From NCBI GenBank assembly GCA_963677085.2, contig CAXXFH010000002.1:62001-126000 (forward strand): DNA of 64,000 nt, read 5' to 3'. Positions 45,051 to 53,661 of this stretch are shown here, piece after piece. Source of the stretch: G963677085 sp963677085 (GTDB lineage: Bacteria; Planctomycetota; Planctomycetia; Pirellulales; Thermoguttaceae). Positions within the stretch are counted from its first letter, which is position 1; every line of letters starts with the position of its first letter. Made by a program: the position numbers and the translations under genes. The notes beneath the pieces were generated by a model. It had not been told where the DNA came from and made no database searches. It saw nothing but the letters and a program-made list of their open reading frames with translations.

Positions 45051-45175
45051 CGTGAGATCCTTCATCGGTGAAAACGGAAGTAACCAATAGAGCCACAAAA
45101 GGGCTTGCGTGATGGGAATGCGGCTCCCGTGGTTAGGAGTCGCCGCCCGATGGGAAGCGATAGATTCGAGTTTGC

Positions 45176-45871
45176 CTAGAATCGCGCAATTCCACTTCGT
45201 AAGATCACCCCCAGCAACGCAACGAGCAATAACGACACCGTGTGAGGTTCAGGTACGGGCACCGCTTCGGCCACGATGTCGTCAATCCGCATGGTGTCAG
45301 AATTCTCCAGGGCCACAAATCCCACCTCGCTAATACTTGTCAAGTTGGGTGTAACACTTGTTGTGCCCATCGACATCGCGTCCGTATCGAAACTTTTCCA
45401 CGTTAACGTGCCGAAGTCGCACGTCAGTGTGCCAAAGTTGTCATCGTAAAACGTCTGGTCACTGGCGTAGTAACCGCCAGCCGAATCCGCCAGTAGAATA
45501 CGAAAACTGGCGTCGGAATTGTTCCGCACCCTAAAACTCAGATCGTCGCTGCCCTGCGTAAAATCAAGGTATTCCGCCATGGGCGACGCCAACGTAACGG
45601 CCCAGGCGCCGGACCCGTATTCGCCAGTGAATATGTAACCGCTGGCCGACACAAACCCTCCGGCCGAATCTGCCTTGTTTAGCGCACCGATCGACGTCGG
45701 ACCGGCCAGATGTTGGGCAAAGTCTAACGGTTCGTTTTGGGATCGCCCCTCCGCACTCCCATTCCATGTTGCCCAATGTTCTTCAATCACCGTGATCGGC
45801 TCGGCGATCACACTACTTGCCGTACTCAATGCAAAGACGCATGCTACAGCAACAAATGACAACAATCTCAT
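45176..45871 (-). CDS. PEP-CTERM sorting-domain protein
   Basis: The 231-residue product has a signal peptide, a beta-rich middle with WNGSAEGRSQNEPLDFAQ and the C-terminal PVPEPHTVSLLLVALLGVIL followed by RSGIARF, a PEP-CTERM signal. An ATG pair occurs; the one at 45871 suits the AAGGAGG site best (7-base spacing), while 45877 is one base from it. It is first in a minus-strand group whose upstream DNA, 500 bases away, carries the module shared with the oxidoreductase promoter. Confidence 0.85.
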   Translation of the reverse strand: MRLLSFVAVACVFALSTASSVIAEPITVIEEHWATWNGSAEGRSQNEPLDFAQHLAGPTSIGALNKADSAGGFVSASGYIFTGEYGSGAWAVTLASPMAEYLDFTQGSDDLSFRVRNNSDASFRILLADSAGGYYASDQTFYDDNFGTLTCDFGTLTWKSFDTDAMSMGTTSVTPNLTSISEVGFVALENSDTMRIDDIVAEAVPVPEPHTVSLLLVALLGVILRSGIARF

Positions 45872-46376
45872 GTTCATTCCTCCTTCAGCGTGTGGTAGTG
45901 CGGTAAAAGGAGCTCCGCTCCAAAACGAATAGGGCCGAGCAACCCTTCCGATGCTGCTGCCGAGGTCGTTCGCTCAGCGGCCACACCGACATGGAGTCGA
46001 GTTCTGAAACCACCTCGAAACACGTTTGATAAACAAGAACCCTTTTTTGCCCGCACAACGGCATATCGCTCTGCCCCCGCCCCAAGAAAGGTGACGAACA
46101 TGCAGGCTGAGGCGGTTGTGCGGGACGTCGTGATTGTTCCCCGCCCTCGGGGTGGTGGATGCGCGCCTGTCGCGTCCAAAACGAAAGGCCGGTTCAGGAG
46201 TTACAGCAAGTCATTCGTGTGACGGATTCGCGGTGCAGCAACCGAATTTCAACACGGCCTTGCATTGTAGGTTCGGTGGAGTAAGGTAATCGCCCCCCGT
46301 GCTCGCTCACCACGGAAACGCCCAGAGAACCCGTTAGCGACGCTAATCTCCGAGGTCTCGCAGGAGGTCGTATGGT
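45872..46376 (-). other. Long leader or intergenic region
   Basis: About 500 bases separate the promoter at 46377-46469 from the PEP-CTERM start. If that promoter serves this gene the transcript has a long 5' leader. Short frames here are poor in coding character. Confidence 0.4.
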
Positions 46377-46469
46377 GGTCATTATACACTGGCAATTGAC
46401 ATCCCACTAAGAACAAATGATGTCAACATTGGCTTGACGGCTAGCACTTTTGGCCTGCGCCCTTTGACG
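46377..46469 (-). promoter_or_regulatory. Promoter and conserved upstream module, locus 2
   Basis: On the minus strand there is a perfect TATAAT box with TTAGTG 18 bases upstream. The DNA further upstream, containing CAAATGATGTCAACATTG and GCACTTTTGGCC on the plus strand, matches the oxidoreductase promoter module at 41485-41577; the 56-base core has the same length in both. Confidence 0.62.
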
Positions 46470-46613
46470 CGGCCCTGTCGAACGACATGGCCGCAATTGT
46501 AAACGCCGGTCTGAAAGTGCAGGGCGTGTGCGGTTTTGGTGTCGTTCGATTCGCGCTTGACGTGGTGTATATGTGTATAGTATGCTTGGCGCTAATCAAA
46601 GTGAGCAACAGCT

Positions 46614-46742
46614 ATGACCGCCACGCCGCGAAATGCCGACCGGAAGCAGGTGATTGCCGAACTGCGGCGTCAGCTTCAGATCTGCGGGCGGTACGGCCCA
46701 GGTGATGTGGGGTGTGGCCTTTCCACGGGTTGTGGGGCGTTG
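46614..46742 (+). pseudogene. Possible ImuA-like N-terminal fragment
   Basis: A frame starting MTATPRNADRKQVIAELRRQ and reaching GLSTGCGAL resembles the start of ImuA-type recombination/repair proteins, which have (V/L)STGCxALDRLLP at this place. Homology breaks exactly where the oppositely oriented Cas1 fragment ends. It may be a truncated gene; the call is uncertain. Confidence 0.33.
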
Positions 46743-46939
46743 ACCAGCGTGTCCATGCGCCGCTCGAAGGCGGTGATTACCGCCCGGTGTCCGGCTTTGG
46801 TCAGGGCCACGCCGCCCGCACGACGGATGAAGTCCGCGGGCGCGACTTCGCCGTTGTTGATAAGCGTGAGCACCACGGAATCAGCAATCAAGGAACGAAA
46901 CTCCGCGGCCAAGTCCAACGCCAAGCCCGGCTGATATTT
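46739..46939 (-). pseudogene. cas1: Cas1 fragment (decayed CRISPR adaptation gene)
   Basis: The minus strand encodes KYQPGLALDLAAEFRSLIAD then SVVLTLINNGEVAPADFIRR and VITAFERRMDTLV, a direct match in order and spacing to the C-terminal region of Cas1 of the Cas4-Cas1 type. The DL pair is the active-site aspartate region. The expected upstream GFLH segment and downstream HPVFGYRxSYRR are missing, so it is cut at both ends. No CRISPR repeats or other cas genes are in the window. Confidence 0.78.
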
Positions 46940-46942
46940 GGA

Positions 46943-47293
46943 CGCATCAATCTGCCACTTTTTGCGGCCGTGGTCTTCGGTGGTTTCCGTTAGGGGAAAA
47001 CCTGCCAACCGTCACGTCGAGTATCGAGTCGACCTGGAGTACCCTTCAAAACGAGTCTGGGTTGTGCACTGTACAACCGCCTGTCGTGGCAATTGGCTGC
47101 GATGGGCTCTTTTTTTGCGCCTTCCCATCGGTGTGTCCCGGCAAATCGCAACTGCGACTCGAATCTTGACACACTGCGAACGGGGGGGGATAAAGGATGT
47201 GGGAGCTTTACGTTTCGGTAACGCCAGTTGAAGACTCCCGCCCCCTTATGCAGCTTTGATGCAGTGGCAACTCTGGGACGAATGGAGGACGCG
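46943..47293. other. Intergenic region before the glycosidase
   Basis: The 351 bases after the Cas1 fragment hold the promoter region of the glycosidase gene. A GGAGG site lies before ATG 47294. No other gene is supported. Confidence 0.4.
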
Positions 47294-50101
47294 ATGCGAG
47301 CGATGGCAGTTGTGAGTGGATTGGTCTTGGGGGTTGTCAGTTGGGCGGCCGTTTTGTCGGCCGGAGAGTATACGGTTGTACGGACCGGAAATTCCCAATT
47401 CAAGACGATCGGCGATGGCGCAACCGTCGTGACGCTTGAGACGCTCTCGTATAAGCCCAACTATGGCTGGATGGGGATTTCGAAACCCACGATAACGAAT
47501 ACGTCCAAAGGCGATACCCTTGCGTATGACCAGGAAAAGGGAACGCTCAAGTGGACGTTGGATATAAAGAGCCAAGGCAACAAGTTGGTTGCTGGTGTCA
47601 GCGTGAGCGCGACATCCGATTTCGATCTGACCTATCTTGCCTTTACGTTTGCGCCGGGAAATGCTTTGGGAGACGGTAAAGTCCGCGTCCGCAAGGAAGA
47701 CGGATCGAGCTTCGAGGTCGCGATTCCGATTCAGCCGAACGAACCGAAAAGTGTAACCGGCGTCGACTTTCTGGACGCACAAGGCATCGAACGGGCGAAG
47801 ATCGATTTTGCCAAACCGGCCACGCTACACATGCACTACAATGTTCGCGTCAAGCTGGCGGACAAGAAGATCGCCGGGGGAGAGACCGTTTCGAATACGT
47901 TTACAGTCGATTATGGCAGGCCGGTAACTTTTTACAGTGACGCCTCTAGGTTCCCGACGCAAACGGATTACACCGGGTGGTTTGCATTTCAGCCGAAAAA
48001 TACTGCCGATGCGGGCGCGATTGGCATGGCCGATTGGCTTACACTGCCTTCGCAACCCGTGCAAATGAATGGCGATTCGCTGATCGCCGACGGCAAGCCG
48101 TTCAAAGTGTGGGGTACCAATGTCGAATATTCGGCAACGGCCCCATCAAAGTTGTCGGCCGAGACGCGCGCGGCGTTTTTTGCCAAGTTCGGAATCAACG
48201 GCGTGCGCCTGCATAAACTGACCAATCCCGGCTGGGAAGGGCTTGGCTCGAAGATAGGCGCAAGCGTATACGATCCCGATGCACTCAAACGTTTCGACTA
48301 TTTCGTGCATGAACTACGTCGACACGGAATCACTTACGGCTTGTCGCCCATATGGGATCTAAAGATTTTTCCCGGCGATCGCGAAAAGCTGGTCGCATAT
48401 GACGAAATCGCCAAGGCCAGCAACGCCCCCACCACCACGGGACTGGTCTGGTTTGCCAAGGATGTGCAGGATCTACATATCGAGACGATGCTCAATTTGC
48501 TGAATCACAAAAATGAAAATACCGGTTTGCGCTATGCCGAGGATCCGGCCCTGACGTATGTCGAGATCCAAAACGAGGAAGATGTGTTTTTCTACACGAC
48601 AATCCCGGCTGTCAACAAATATCCGACCTACAAAAAAATGGTGGCCGAGCAGTTTAGCGACTGGCTGAAGAAAAAATATGGCTCACAGCAAAGATTGGCA
48701 AGGGCCTGGGGCGGTGGGCTCAACACCTTTCGTCACGAAGGCGGATTTCCGGACGAGAATCTAGACTCTCGCAATATCTTTCCGGTCAGCAATCCGTGGT
48801 TCTGGGACAATCAGGGGAAAGACAATGTGCGCGCCAAGCGTCTGCAAGACACGGCGCGTTTCCTGTTCGAATGCCAGCAGAATTACTACCGCCGAATGAC
48901 CCAGGCGGTGCGCGAGGCGGGATTCAAAGGGCCGATCGTGGGCAGTAACTGGCAGGCCGGTTCCTCAACGGGACATTTTCTGAACCTGATGTCCGACGCT
49001 CAGATCGGCATGATCGATCGGCACAACTATATGGGCGGCGCACAAGGAAATCCTGCCCACGAGATGAACTCCGGTCATGCACTAGCAAACCACACCATGC
49101 TTGGCGAGCCCGGAAGCGCTTTGCTCAGCGTCGGTATGCAGCAGGCGAAAGATCGCCCGTTTGTTTTCAGCGAATGGCTGGCCGTACCGCCGGTCGAATG
49201 GGCTGCTGCCGATACCACCATCATTGCCGCCTACGGTTTTGGGCTGCAAGACTGGGACATGAGTTATCATTTTGCGTCCAACGGCGACGGTTTCTCCGCG
49301 CGTTTGCAGAATCCAGGCAAGAAGAAGTTCAACAACCTCACGCCGGTGGGCGTGGGGCTTAACCCGATCCTCAGCCGTATGATTTTGCGCGGCGATGTCG
49401 AACCGGGTAAGGTGATCGCAACCCGTCGCGTCTCGTTCGATCAGGCCGTCGAGCAGACGTACGATTTCGAGAACAAATCGGTTCAACAGCACGATGTCAA
49501 GTCCTTCAGCGGCACGCCGCACCATAATGCGCTTGCCGCCGGGCGCGTGTTGGTTGAGTTCACCGATGCGGCCGTAACATCCACCATCGACGACTGGGCT
49601 GCCACGTACAAGCAGAACAACACCATTGTATCGTCAACCAAACAACTACGTTGGACTGTCAACCCCGATGCGAAGTCCTCCGGCTATATCTCGATCAACA
49701 CAGCCGGTACGCAGGGCGTGGCCGGGTTTGTGGGAGGGCAACTTCTCGTTCTCGGCGATTTGGCGCTGCGAATGAAGTCCCCTTACGCAGTGATCTTGGC
49801 CACGGCGAAATCCCAAGACGAGACGCTTGCCACCGACAAGGAAGTGCTTGTTGCCGCAATCGCGCGTGTCCATAATAGCAAAATGAATATGGGAAGCGGC
49901 ATGATCTTCAGCGCGGGCGAGGCTCCCATGATTCTCGAACCGGTTCGCGCCAAACTATATTTCAGGCGGAAAGCCGGAACCGTGACGGTGCTCGACCACG
50001 ACGGCATACCAACGGCAACAACCTTCCCTCTGAAGGGTGGCACGTTCGAGTTGGATACGGCTCGAGACAAGACGATGTATTATCTTGTCACGTTTGAATA
50101 G
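47294..50101 (+). CDS. Exported TIM-barrel glycoside hydrolase (GH-A type)
   Basis: The 935-residue product has a signal peptide (MRAMAVVSGLVLGVVSWAAVL), a beta-rich N-terminal region (to about 240), then a (beta/alpha)8 barrel. LTYVEIQNEED carries the NE pair expected for the acid/base glutamate, and RPFVFSEWLA the nucleophile glutamate, as in GH-A families such as GH5 and GH42. A C-terminal beta domain follows. It probably attacks an extracellular polysaccharide. Start 47294 has GGAGGACGCG. It stands alone and precedes a broken IS4-type element by about 80 bases. G+C is lower and codon use slightly different from core genes, consistent with transfer. Confidence 0.8.
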   Translation: MRAMAVVSGLVLGVVSWAAVLSAGEYTVVRTGNSQFKTIGDGATVVTLETLSYKPNYGWMGISKPTITNTSKGDTLAYDQEKGTLKWTLDIKSQGNKLVAGVSVSATSDFDLTYLAFTFAPGNALGDGKVRVRKEDGSSFEVAIPIQPNEPKSVTGVDFLDAQGIERAKIDFAKPATLHMHYNVRVKLADKKIAGGETVSNTFTVDYGRPVTFYSDASRFPTQTDYTGWFAFQPKNTADAGAIGMADWLTLPSQPVQMNGDSLIADGKPFKVWGTNVEYSATAPSKLSAETRAAFFAKFGINGVRLHKLTNPGWEGLGSKIGASVYDPDALKRFDYFVHELRRHGITYGLSPIWDLKIFPGDREKLVAYDEIAKASNAPTTTGLVWFAKDVQDLHIETMLNLLNHKNENTGLRYAEDPALTYVEIQNEEDVFFYTTIPAVNKYPTYKKMVAEQFSDWLKKKYGSQQRLARAWGGGLNTFRHEGGFPDENLDSRNIFPVSNPWFWDNQGKDNVRAKRLQDTARFLFECQQNYYRRMTQAVREAGFKGPIVGSNWQAGSSTGHFLNLMSDAQIGMIDRHNYMGGAQGNPAHEMNSGHALANHTMLGEPGSALLSVGMQQAKDRPFVFSEWLAVPPVEWAAADTTIIAAYGFGLQDWDMSYHFASNGDGFSARLQNPGKKKFNNLTPVGVGLNPILSRMILRGDVEPGKVIATRRVSFDQAVEQTYDFENKSVQQHDVKSFSGTPHHNALAAGRVLVEFTDAAVTSTIDDWAATYKQNNTIVSSTKQLRWTVNPDAKSSGYISINTAGTQGVAGFVGGQLLVLGDLALRMKSPYAVILATAKSQDETLATDKEVLVAAIARVHNSKMNMGSGMIFSAGEAPMILEPVRAKLYFRRKAGTVTVLDHDGIPTATTFPLKGGTFELDTARDKTMYYLVTFE

Positions 50102-50179
50102 CGGAGGACGGGAGCTTTAAGTTGGGTTAACCAAAACTTAAGATTCCCTCTTTTGCAGAGCGATTCGCGGGTGGCACCC

Positions 50180-51160
50180 AACGCTGGTAACGATTTTGGA
50201 GGGCGAAAAAAGATGTCTTGATGCGGAAGGCGATTGGGCCTTCAATGCTCGTCGTCAAACAAAACACACTTTCCAAGAAGGAGTCTTGGAATGTCGCATC
50301 AAGACAGCATGGATGTTCGCACATTTTCCCGAGATTTGGAAGCCGTTTTTCGCTTGTTGCTGCCGGAAAAGGTCACCGAGTTTGCTCGCCATGGCAATGC
50401 CACGGTCGACGCGTTTGTCCTGGCTGCCATGGCGATCGCCTGTTGGGGCTGGTCGGCCCGGCGGACGCTTACCCAACGGATGGAGGAGGCCGCCGCCGCG
50501 GTGGGCAAGCTCTTTCCGGGTTGCCAAACCGCTTCGAGACAGGGCGTTTGCCAAGCATTGGCCACGTGCGGGAAACAGATAAACTCGCAGGTCAACCGCC
50601 ATGTGCAGGACCAACTTCGCCACCTGAAGGGCTGCTGGACGACGGCCGGCAAGCCCACCTTCGCCGTCGACGGCACCAAATTCGCGGCGCCGCGGACCGC
50701 GGCCAATCAATGCGAATTCGCCGTGGCTTCAAAACGCAACACGAACCGCAAAGGGAAGAAATACAAGAAGAAGGCCGACGAGCCAAGCTGCTTTGCCGCA
50801 CGCCGGTCAACGTGCGGACCGAATTGAACTGGTCGCTGCTGGGGATTTGGAGCGCGCTGTTTTTGGCGAAACGCGACCTCCTGCAACACAAGCGACCACC
50901 GGGCCGCTTGAGTCCGACACGGGTGATGGACGTTTTCGCCCACGCGCTCAGCTACGTTGTTCTGGGCATCGCGAAAACCGTAAAGCTCGAACTGCACGAC
51001 TGCCTGAAAGCCGACGAATCGCACCGCACCACCAGCAAACAAAGTCGCCACTACCCGCGAAAGAAATAACCCAAAATCTGCGGTCCACCCAAAGTCCAAC
51101 TCGCCACGAAACGGCAAATCATCGCCGCCAAAGGCTATAGGTAAAATCGTTACCAGCGTT
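50180..51160 (+). mobile_element. IS4-type element with internal deletion
   Basis: The ends are perfect 18-bp inverted repeats, AACGCTGGTAACGATTTT at 50180-50197 and its complement at 51143-51160. Both sides carry GTGGCACCC (GGGTGGCACCC left, GAGTGGCACCC right), an apparent target duplication of about 11 bp with one mismatch. The element is about 981 bp, shorter than an intact IS4-family member. Confidence 0.85.
50291..51069 (+). pseudogene. IS4-family transposase, internally deleted and frameshifted
   Basis: The N-terminal part (MSHQDSMDVRTFSRDLEAVF through TFAVDGTKFAAPRT) and the C-terminal part (PVNVRTELNWSLLGIWSALF through SRHYPRKK) of an IS4-type transposase are present but in different frames. 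The join lies near 50785-50800, where KYKKKADE should continue into the catalytic DDE core; about 250 residues are missing. An AAGGAG site precedes ATG 50291. It cannot be active but might be mobilised in trans through its intact ends. Confidence 0.85.
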
Positions 51161-51209
51161 GAGTGGCACCCGGCGGCCCTGATCGAGCTTCTCAAGAGGT
51201 GGGGATGAC

Positions 51210-51421
51210 GGCAAAGGCATCGAACTGTACGTTCAAATCGGAGAGGACAGGACTGGAACACCCCCGAAAAACACGGGAAATTCGGACTTTTTCGATGGCG
51301 GCGCTGCGAATTCCGGTGCAGCCTCCGACATGGGGGTATTCGCGGCCGAATTGGCCCAGATTGTGGCCGTCTGGCCCATGCTTTCCGCGCCCATTCTGGC
51401 TCTGGTGGAATGCAATGGTTA
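51210..51421 (+). pseudogene. Integrase C-terminal tail remnant
   Basis: The plus strand reads TPPKNTGNSDFFDGGAANSG and then ELAQIVAVWPMLSAPILALVE with a stop, the polar tail and final helix (LxxIVAAWPxLPxxxRxxILAxVE) found at the end of planctomycete tyrosine recombinases, with a few residues missing. The catalytic region is absent. It is the second integrase remnant of the window. Confidence 0.5.
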
Positions 51422-51541
51422 AGGTGTGGCGATCAGGTTCGCCTTGCAGGCTTTGACAGGCATGGTGTATCGTTCCAGGAATGGTCCGACGAAGTCAGCC
51501 CGCAAGGATCACGCCCTCATTGCGGAATGCAAAGCCCCGCT

Positions 51542-52111
51542 TCAAACTCGCACCAGCCAATACCAATGAGACCGCACGAGTCGGCGGCGACTCATTCGAG
51601 CATCCTGCAATCTGAACCCATTGGCAAAGATACTCTGTAAGGCAGTGGGTGAGAACGAGAAACTGGATGGTGCGTGGTCTAACGCCCAGATCAGATGTGT
51701 GCCCTGTGATTTCAGCAAGCGATGCAGTTCCGTGGCATAGGCCGCTCGGCCTTGGGCATCGAGGCAGTGAAAGCAGCCAACATCGAAGCTGATGTCAAAT
51801 GGCCCATCAAGCTCTTCCAGATGCGTTACATCGCCCACAAGGAACCTGGGCCGCAGTTTGTCACGGGCAACGCGAGCTTGGGCCTTGGCAATAGCGACTG
51901 GCGAAAAGTCAACACCAGTTGCATCAAGGCCCTGCTCTGCCATGTATCGAGTGAGTCGTCCAACTCCACAGCCGAGTTCCAGTGACGCTTGCGGTCTTCC
52001 GGTTCGTGCCAGGGTCTTGATTTCCGGTGGAATACGTATGTCGCCCCAAAAAGTGATAGGAGCGCGGTAGGCTCGGTCGAAACCATCGCTTGTGGTTGGG
52101 GGATTTCCCAT
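51542..52111 (-). CDS. Class I SAM-dependent methyltransferase
   Basis: The 189-residue product has the SAM-binding motif I (SLELGCGVGRLTRYMAEQG), motif II (ATGVDFSPVAIAKAQ), and DISFDVGCFHCL in motif IV position, with a downstream LHRLLKSQG. It is a small stand-alone methyltransferase of the Methyltransf_11/25 type. Start 52111 has GGAGTAATGAC. It follows the TetR gene by 82 bases on the same strand, so the regulator probably controls it. The substrate is unknown; a role in resistance or detoxification is possible. Confidence 0.87.
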   Translation of the reverse strand: MGNPPTTSDGFDRAYRAPITFWGDIRIPPEIKTLARTGRPQASLELGCGVGRLTRYMAEQGLDATGVDFSPVAIAKAQARVARDKLRPRFLVGDVTHLEELDGPFDISFDVGCFHCLDAQGRAAYATELHRLLKSQGTHLIWALDHAPSSFSFSPTALQSIFANGFRLQDARMSRRRLVRSHWYWLVRV

Positions 52112-52193
52112 GTCATTACTCCAGTATTCATGAAAACAAGTCTTAGGATCGCGGCATCCGCCGCGCAACGGTCATGGCGGCGGCAGAGATTTG

Positions 52194-52904
52194 TTAATGC
52201 CCTTTGCTTTTTCGACTCATGCGTGACGTTGTGTTCCGACCACCAACAATTCCGTCGATGATTACGTCAAGCGCCCAATTAGTGCGAGATTCGCGGTCAC
52301 CTTCGAGCAACGGATTCCTGAGAATGGACAAAAGCGATAAGGCATTCTCAGGCACGGCGGAAAGCGCATTCTTCACCCTCCCAAATTCCATGCCGCTGGT
52401 TCGCCAATTGCTTTTTTCAGCGGCAATCGCCGTGACGTACAGAGTAAGCACGTCCAATCCCCAGGCTGCTCGGAGATCATCGACTCCGGCCTCTTTGAGC
52501 AGACCGAGGATTCGTTCCCAAATCCGCAATGAATTCGGGCCAGTGGCGATGGTTGATAGAGCGAGTTGCGCTAGACCGTTGCGTTGATCGAGAGTCTCCA
52601 GATAGGACAGAAGCAGCCCTTTTAGTCGCTCGCGCCAGTGGAGACCACGATCTTCGGGCAACTCGACCGCTGCCAATGCCCGATCGAGCACGAGTGCGTG
52701 CAACTCGTCGAGGTTGTTCAGGTAGACGTAGAGCGAAGCTGGACCGGTGTCCAATGCAGCGGCGATTCGTCGAAGGCTCAGGCCAGCCAAGCCATCTCGC
52801 GCCATGATGTCCAGAGCCGTGGTAATGATGATTTCTTGGCTCAGCGGTGCTTTCGCCGGACGGCTCCGGCGGCTGACGATTTTGCGTGGATTTGTGTCAT
52901 TCAT
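52194..52904 (-). CDS. TetR family transcriptional regulator
   Basis: The 236-residue product has the TetR N-terminal helix-turn-helix (IITTALDIMARDGLAGLSLRRIAAALDTGPASLYVYLNNLDEL) and a TetR_C-like all-helical ligand domain. It should repress its own operon, TetR-methyltransferase, until a small ligand binds. The DNA right before the start codon contains four ACGAAC-type half sites (52922-52960), a very good candidate operator. A basic N-terminal extension (RKIVSRRSRPAKAP) precedes the HTH. Confidence 0.92.
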   Translation of the reverse strand: MNDTNPRKIVSRRSRPAKAPLSQEIIITTALDIMARDGLAGLSLRRIAAALDTGPASLYVYLNNLDELHALVLDRALAAVELPEDRGLHWRERLKGLLLSYLETLDQRNGLAQLALSTIATGPNSLRIWERILGLLKEAGVDDLRAAWGLDVLTLYVTAIAAEKSNWRTSGMEFGRVKNALSAVPENALSLLSILRNPLLEGDRESRTNWALDVIIDGIVGGRNTTSRMSRKSKGH

Positions 52905-52921
52905 GCCCTGAGTCTATCGCA

Positions 52922-52960
52922 ACGAACACCGTTCGTCAAGAGCGCCGTTCGTCACGAACG
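52922..52960. promoter_or_regulatory. Likely TetR operator with four half sites
   Basis: ACGAAC-ACC-GTTCGT (52922-52936) is a perfect 15-base palindrome. Nine bases on, CGTTCGT-C-ACGAACG (52946-52960) is another, with half sites in everted order. All four half sites are identical. The position just upstream of the TetR start indicates autoregulation. Confidence 0.78.
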
Positions 52961-53349
52961 CCGTGTTCTCGCGCGGGACTGGCTACCTTCGACAGGGAAC
53001 ATGTCCGACTGATGCGGCAAGCGTGAACTCTCTCCTGGGGGAATCGTTCGCAAAGCATTACATGGCAATGCGTTATGAACACTGCCAACAAGACAAGAAG
53101 ATACTGATCGGTCCGATGCCTGCGGCGACTGAGAACCTCAGCAGCAGTCCCGCCGGGTGCCACTTCTATGAAAGCTCGTCGGGTGTCAAGGCTTGGTTGG
53201 TGGTGTATTCGTCGAATTTTTTGGTGGTCCGTGTGGAACGCAACCGAGCAGAAGAAGAGGCTAGCCGGGGGTCCAGGGGGTGGCAATGAACGCCCCTGGT
53301 CGGCGGAGGGAGCCGCCGAAACTTCGGCAGGGATGCTTTCTGTGGCGTC

Positions 53350-53452
53350 GATTGATGCGTGCATTGAAAATGATCGTTTCGGAAAACCGAACGCTTGGAG
53401 ATCCAGGTTCCCGTTGGTCGCCGTCGTTTCATTGGCTATGCAGGCGTCAATA
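53350..53452 (+). repeat. 103-bp element with terminal inverted repeats, copy 4
   Basis: The ends are GATTGATGCGTGCAT and ATGCAGGCGTCAATA. Length is exactly 103 bp and orientation the same as in the other three copies. It lies about 210 bases from the IS110 transposase stop. Confidence 0.86.
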
Positions 53453-53661
53453 AGGGAATTCGGGGCGCCCATACTTCTATCCGAGCATCGAGAATCGTCT
53501 CTAGCCCATGGTGGTTGTTTCGAGTTGGAGAGAACAGCCCCTACTGCTGTCGAGCGTTGAGCCCCTGGCACCTTCGAGCGAGTTCTCACCAATGTCGGGC
53601 CTCCGAATTTCGTTGATTCCACAGCTTCCGCGGTTCTACTGGTGTGCGTGATATTCCGTTT

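Larger units (their letters stand above)
52905..53661. other. Intergenic region with operator and 103-bp element
   Basis: This 757-base region between the TetR gene and the IS110 transposase contains the TetR operator (52922-52960) and copy 4 of the 103-bp element (53350-53452). Overlapping open frames on both strands have no domain or ribosome site. Confidence 0.5.
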
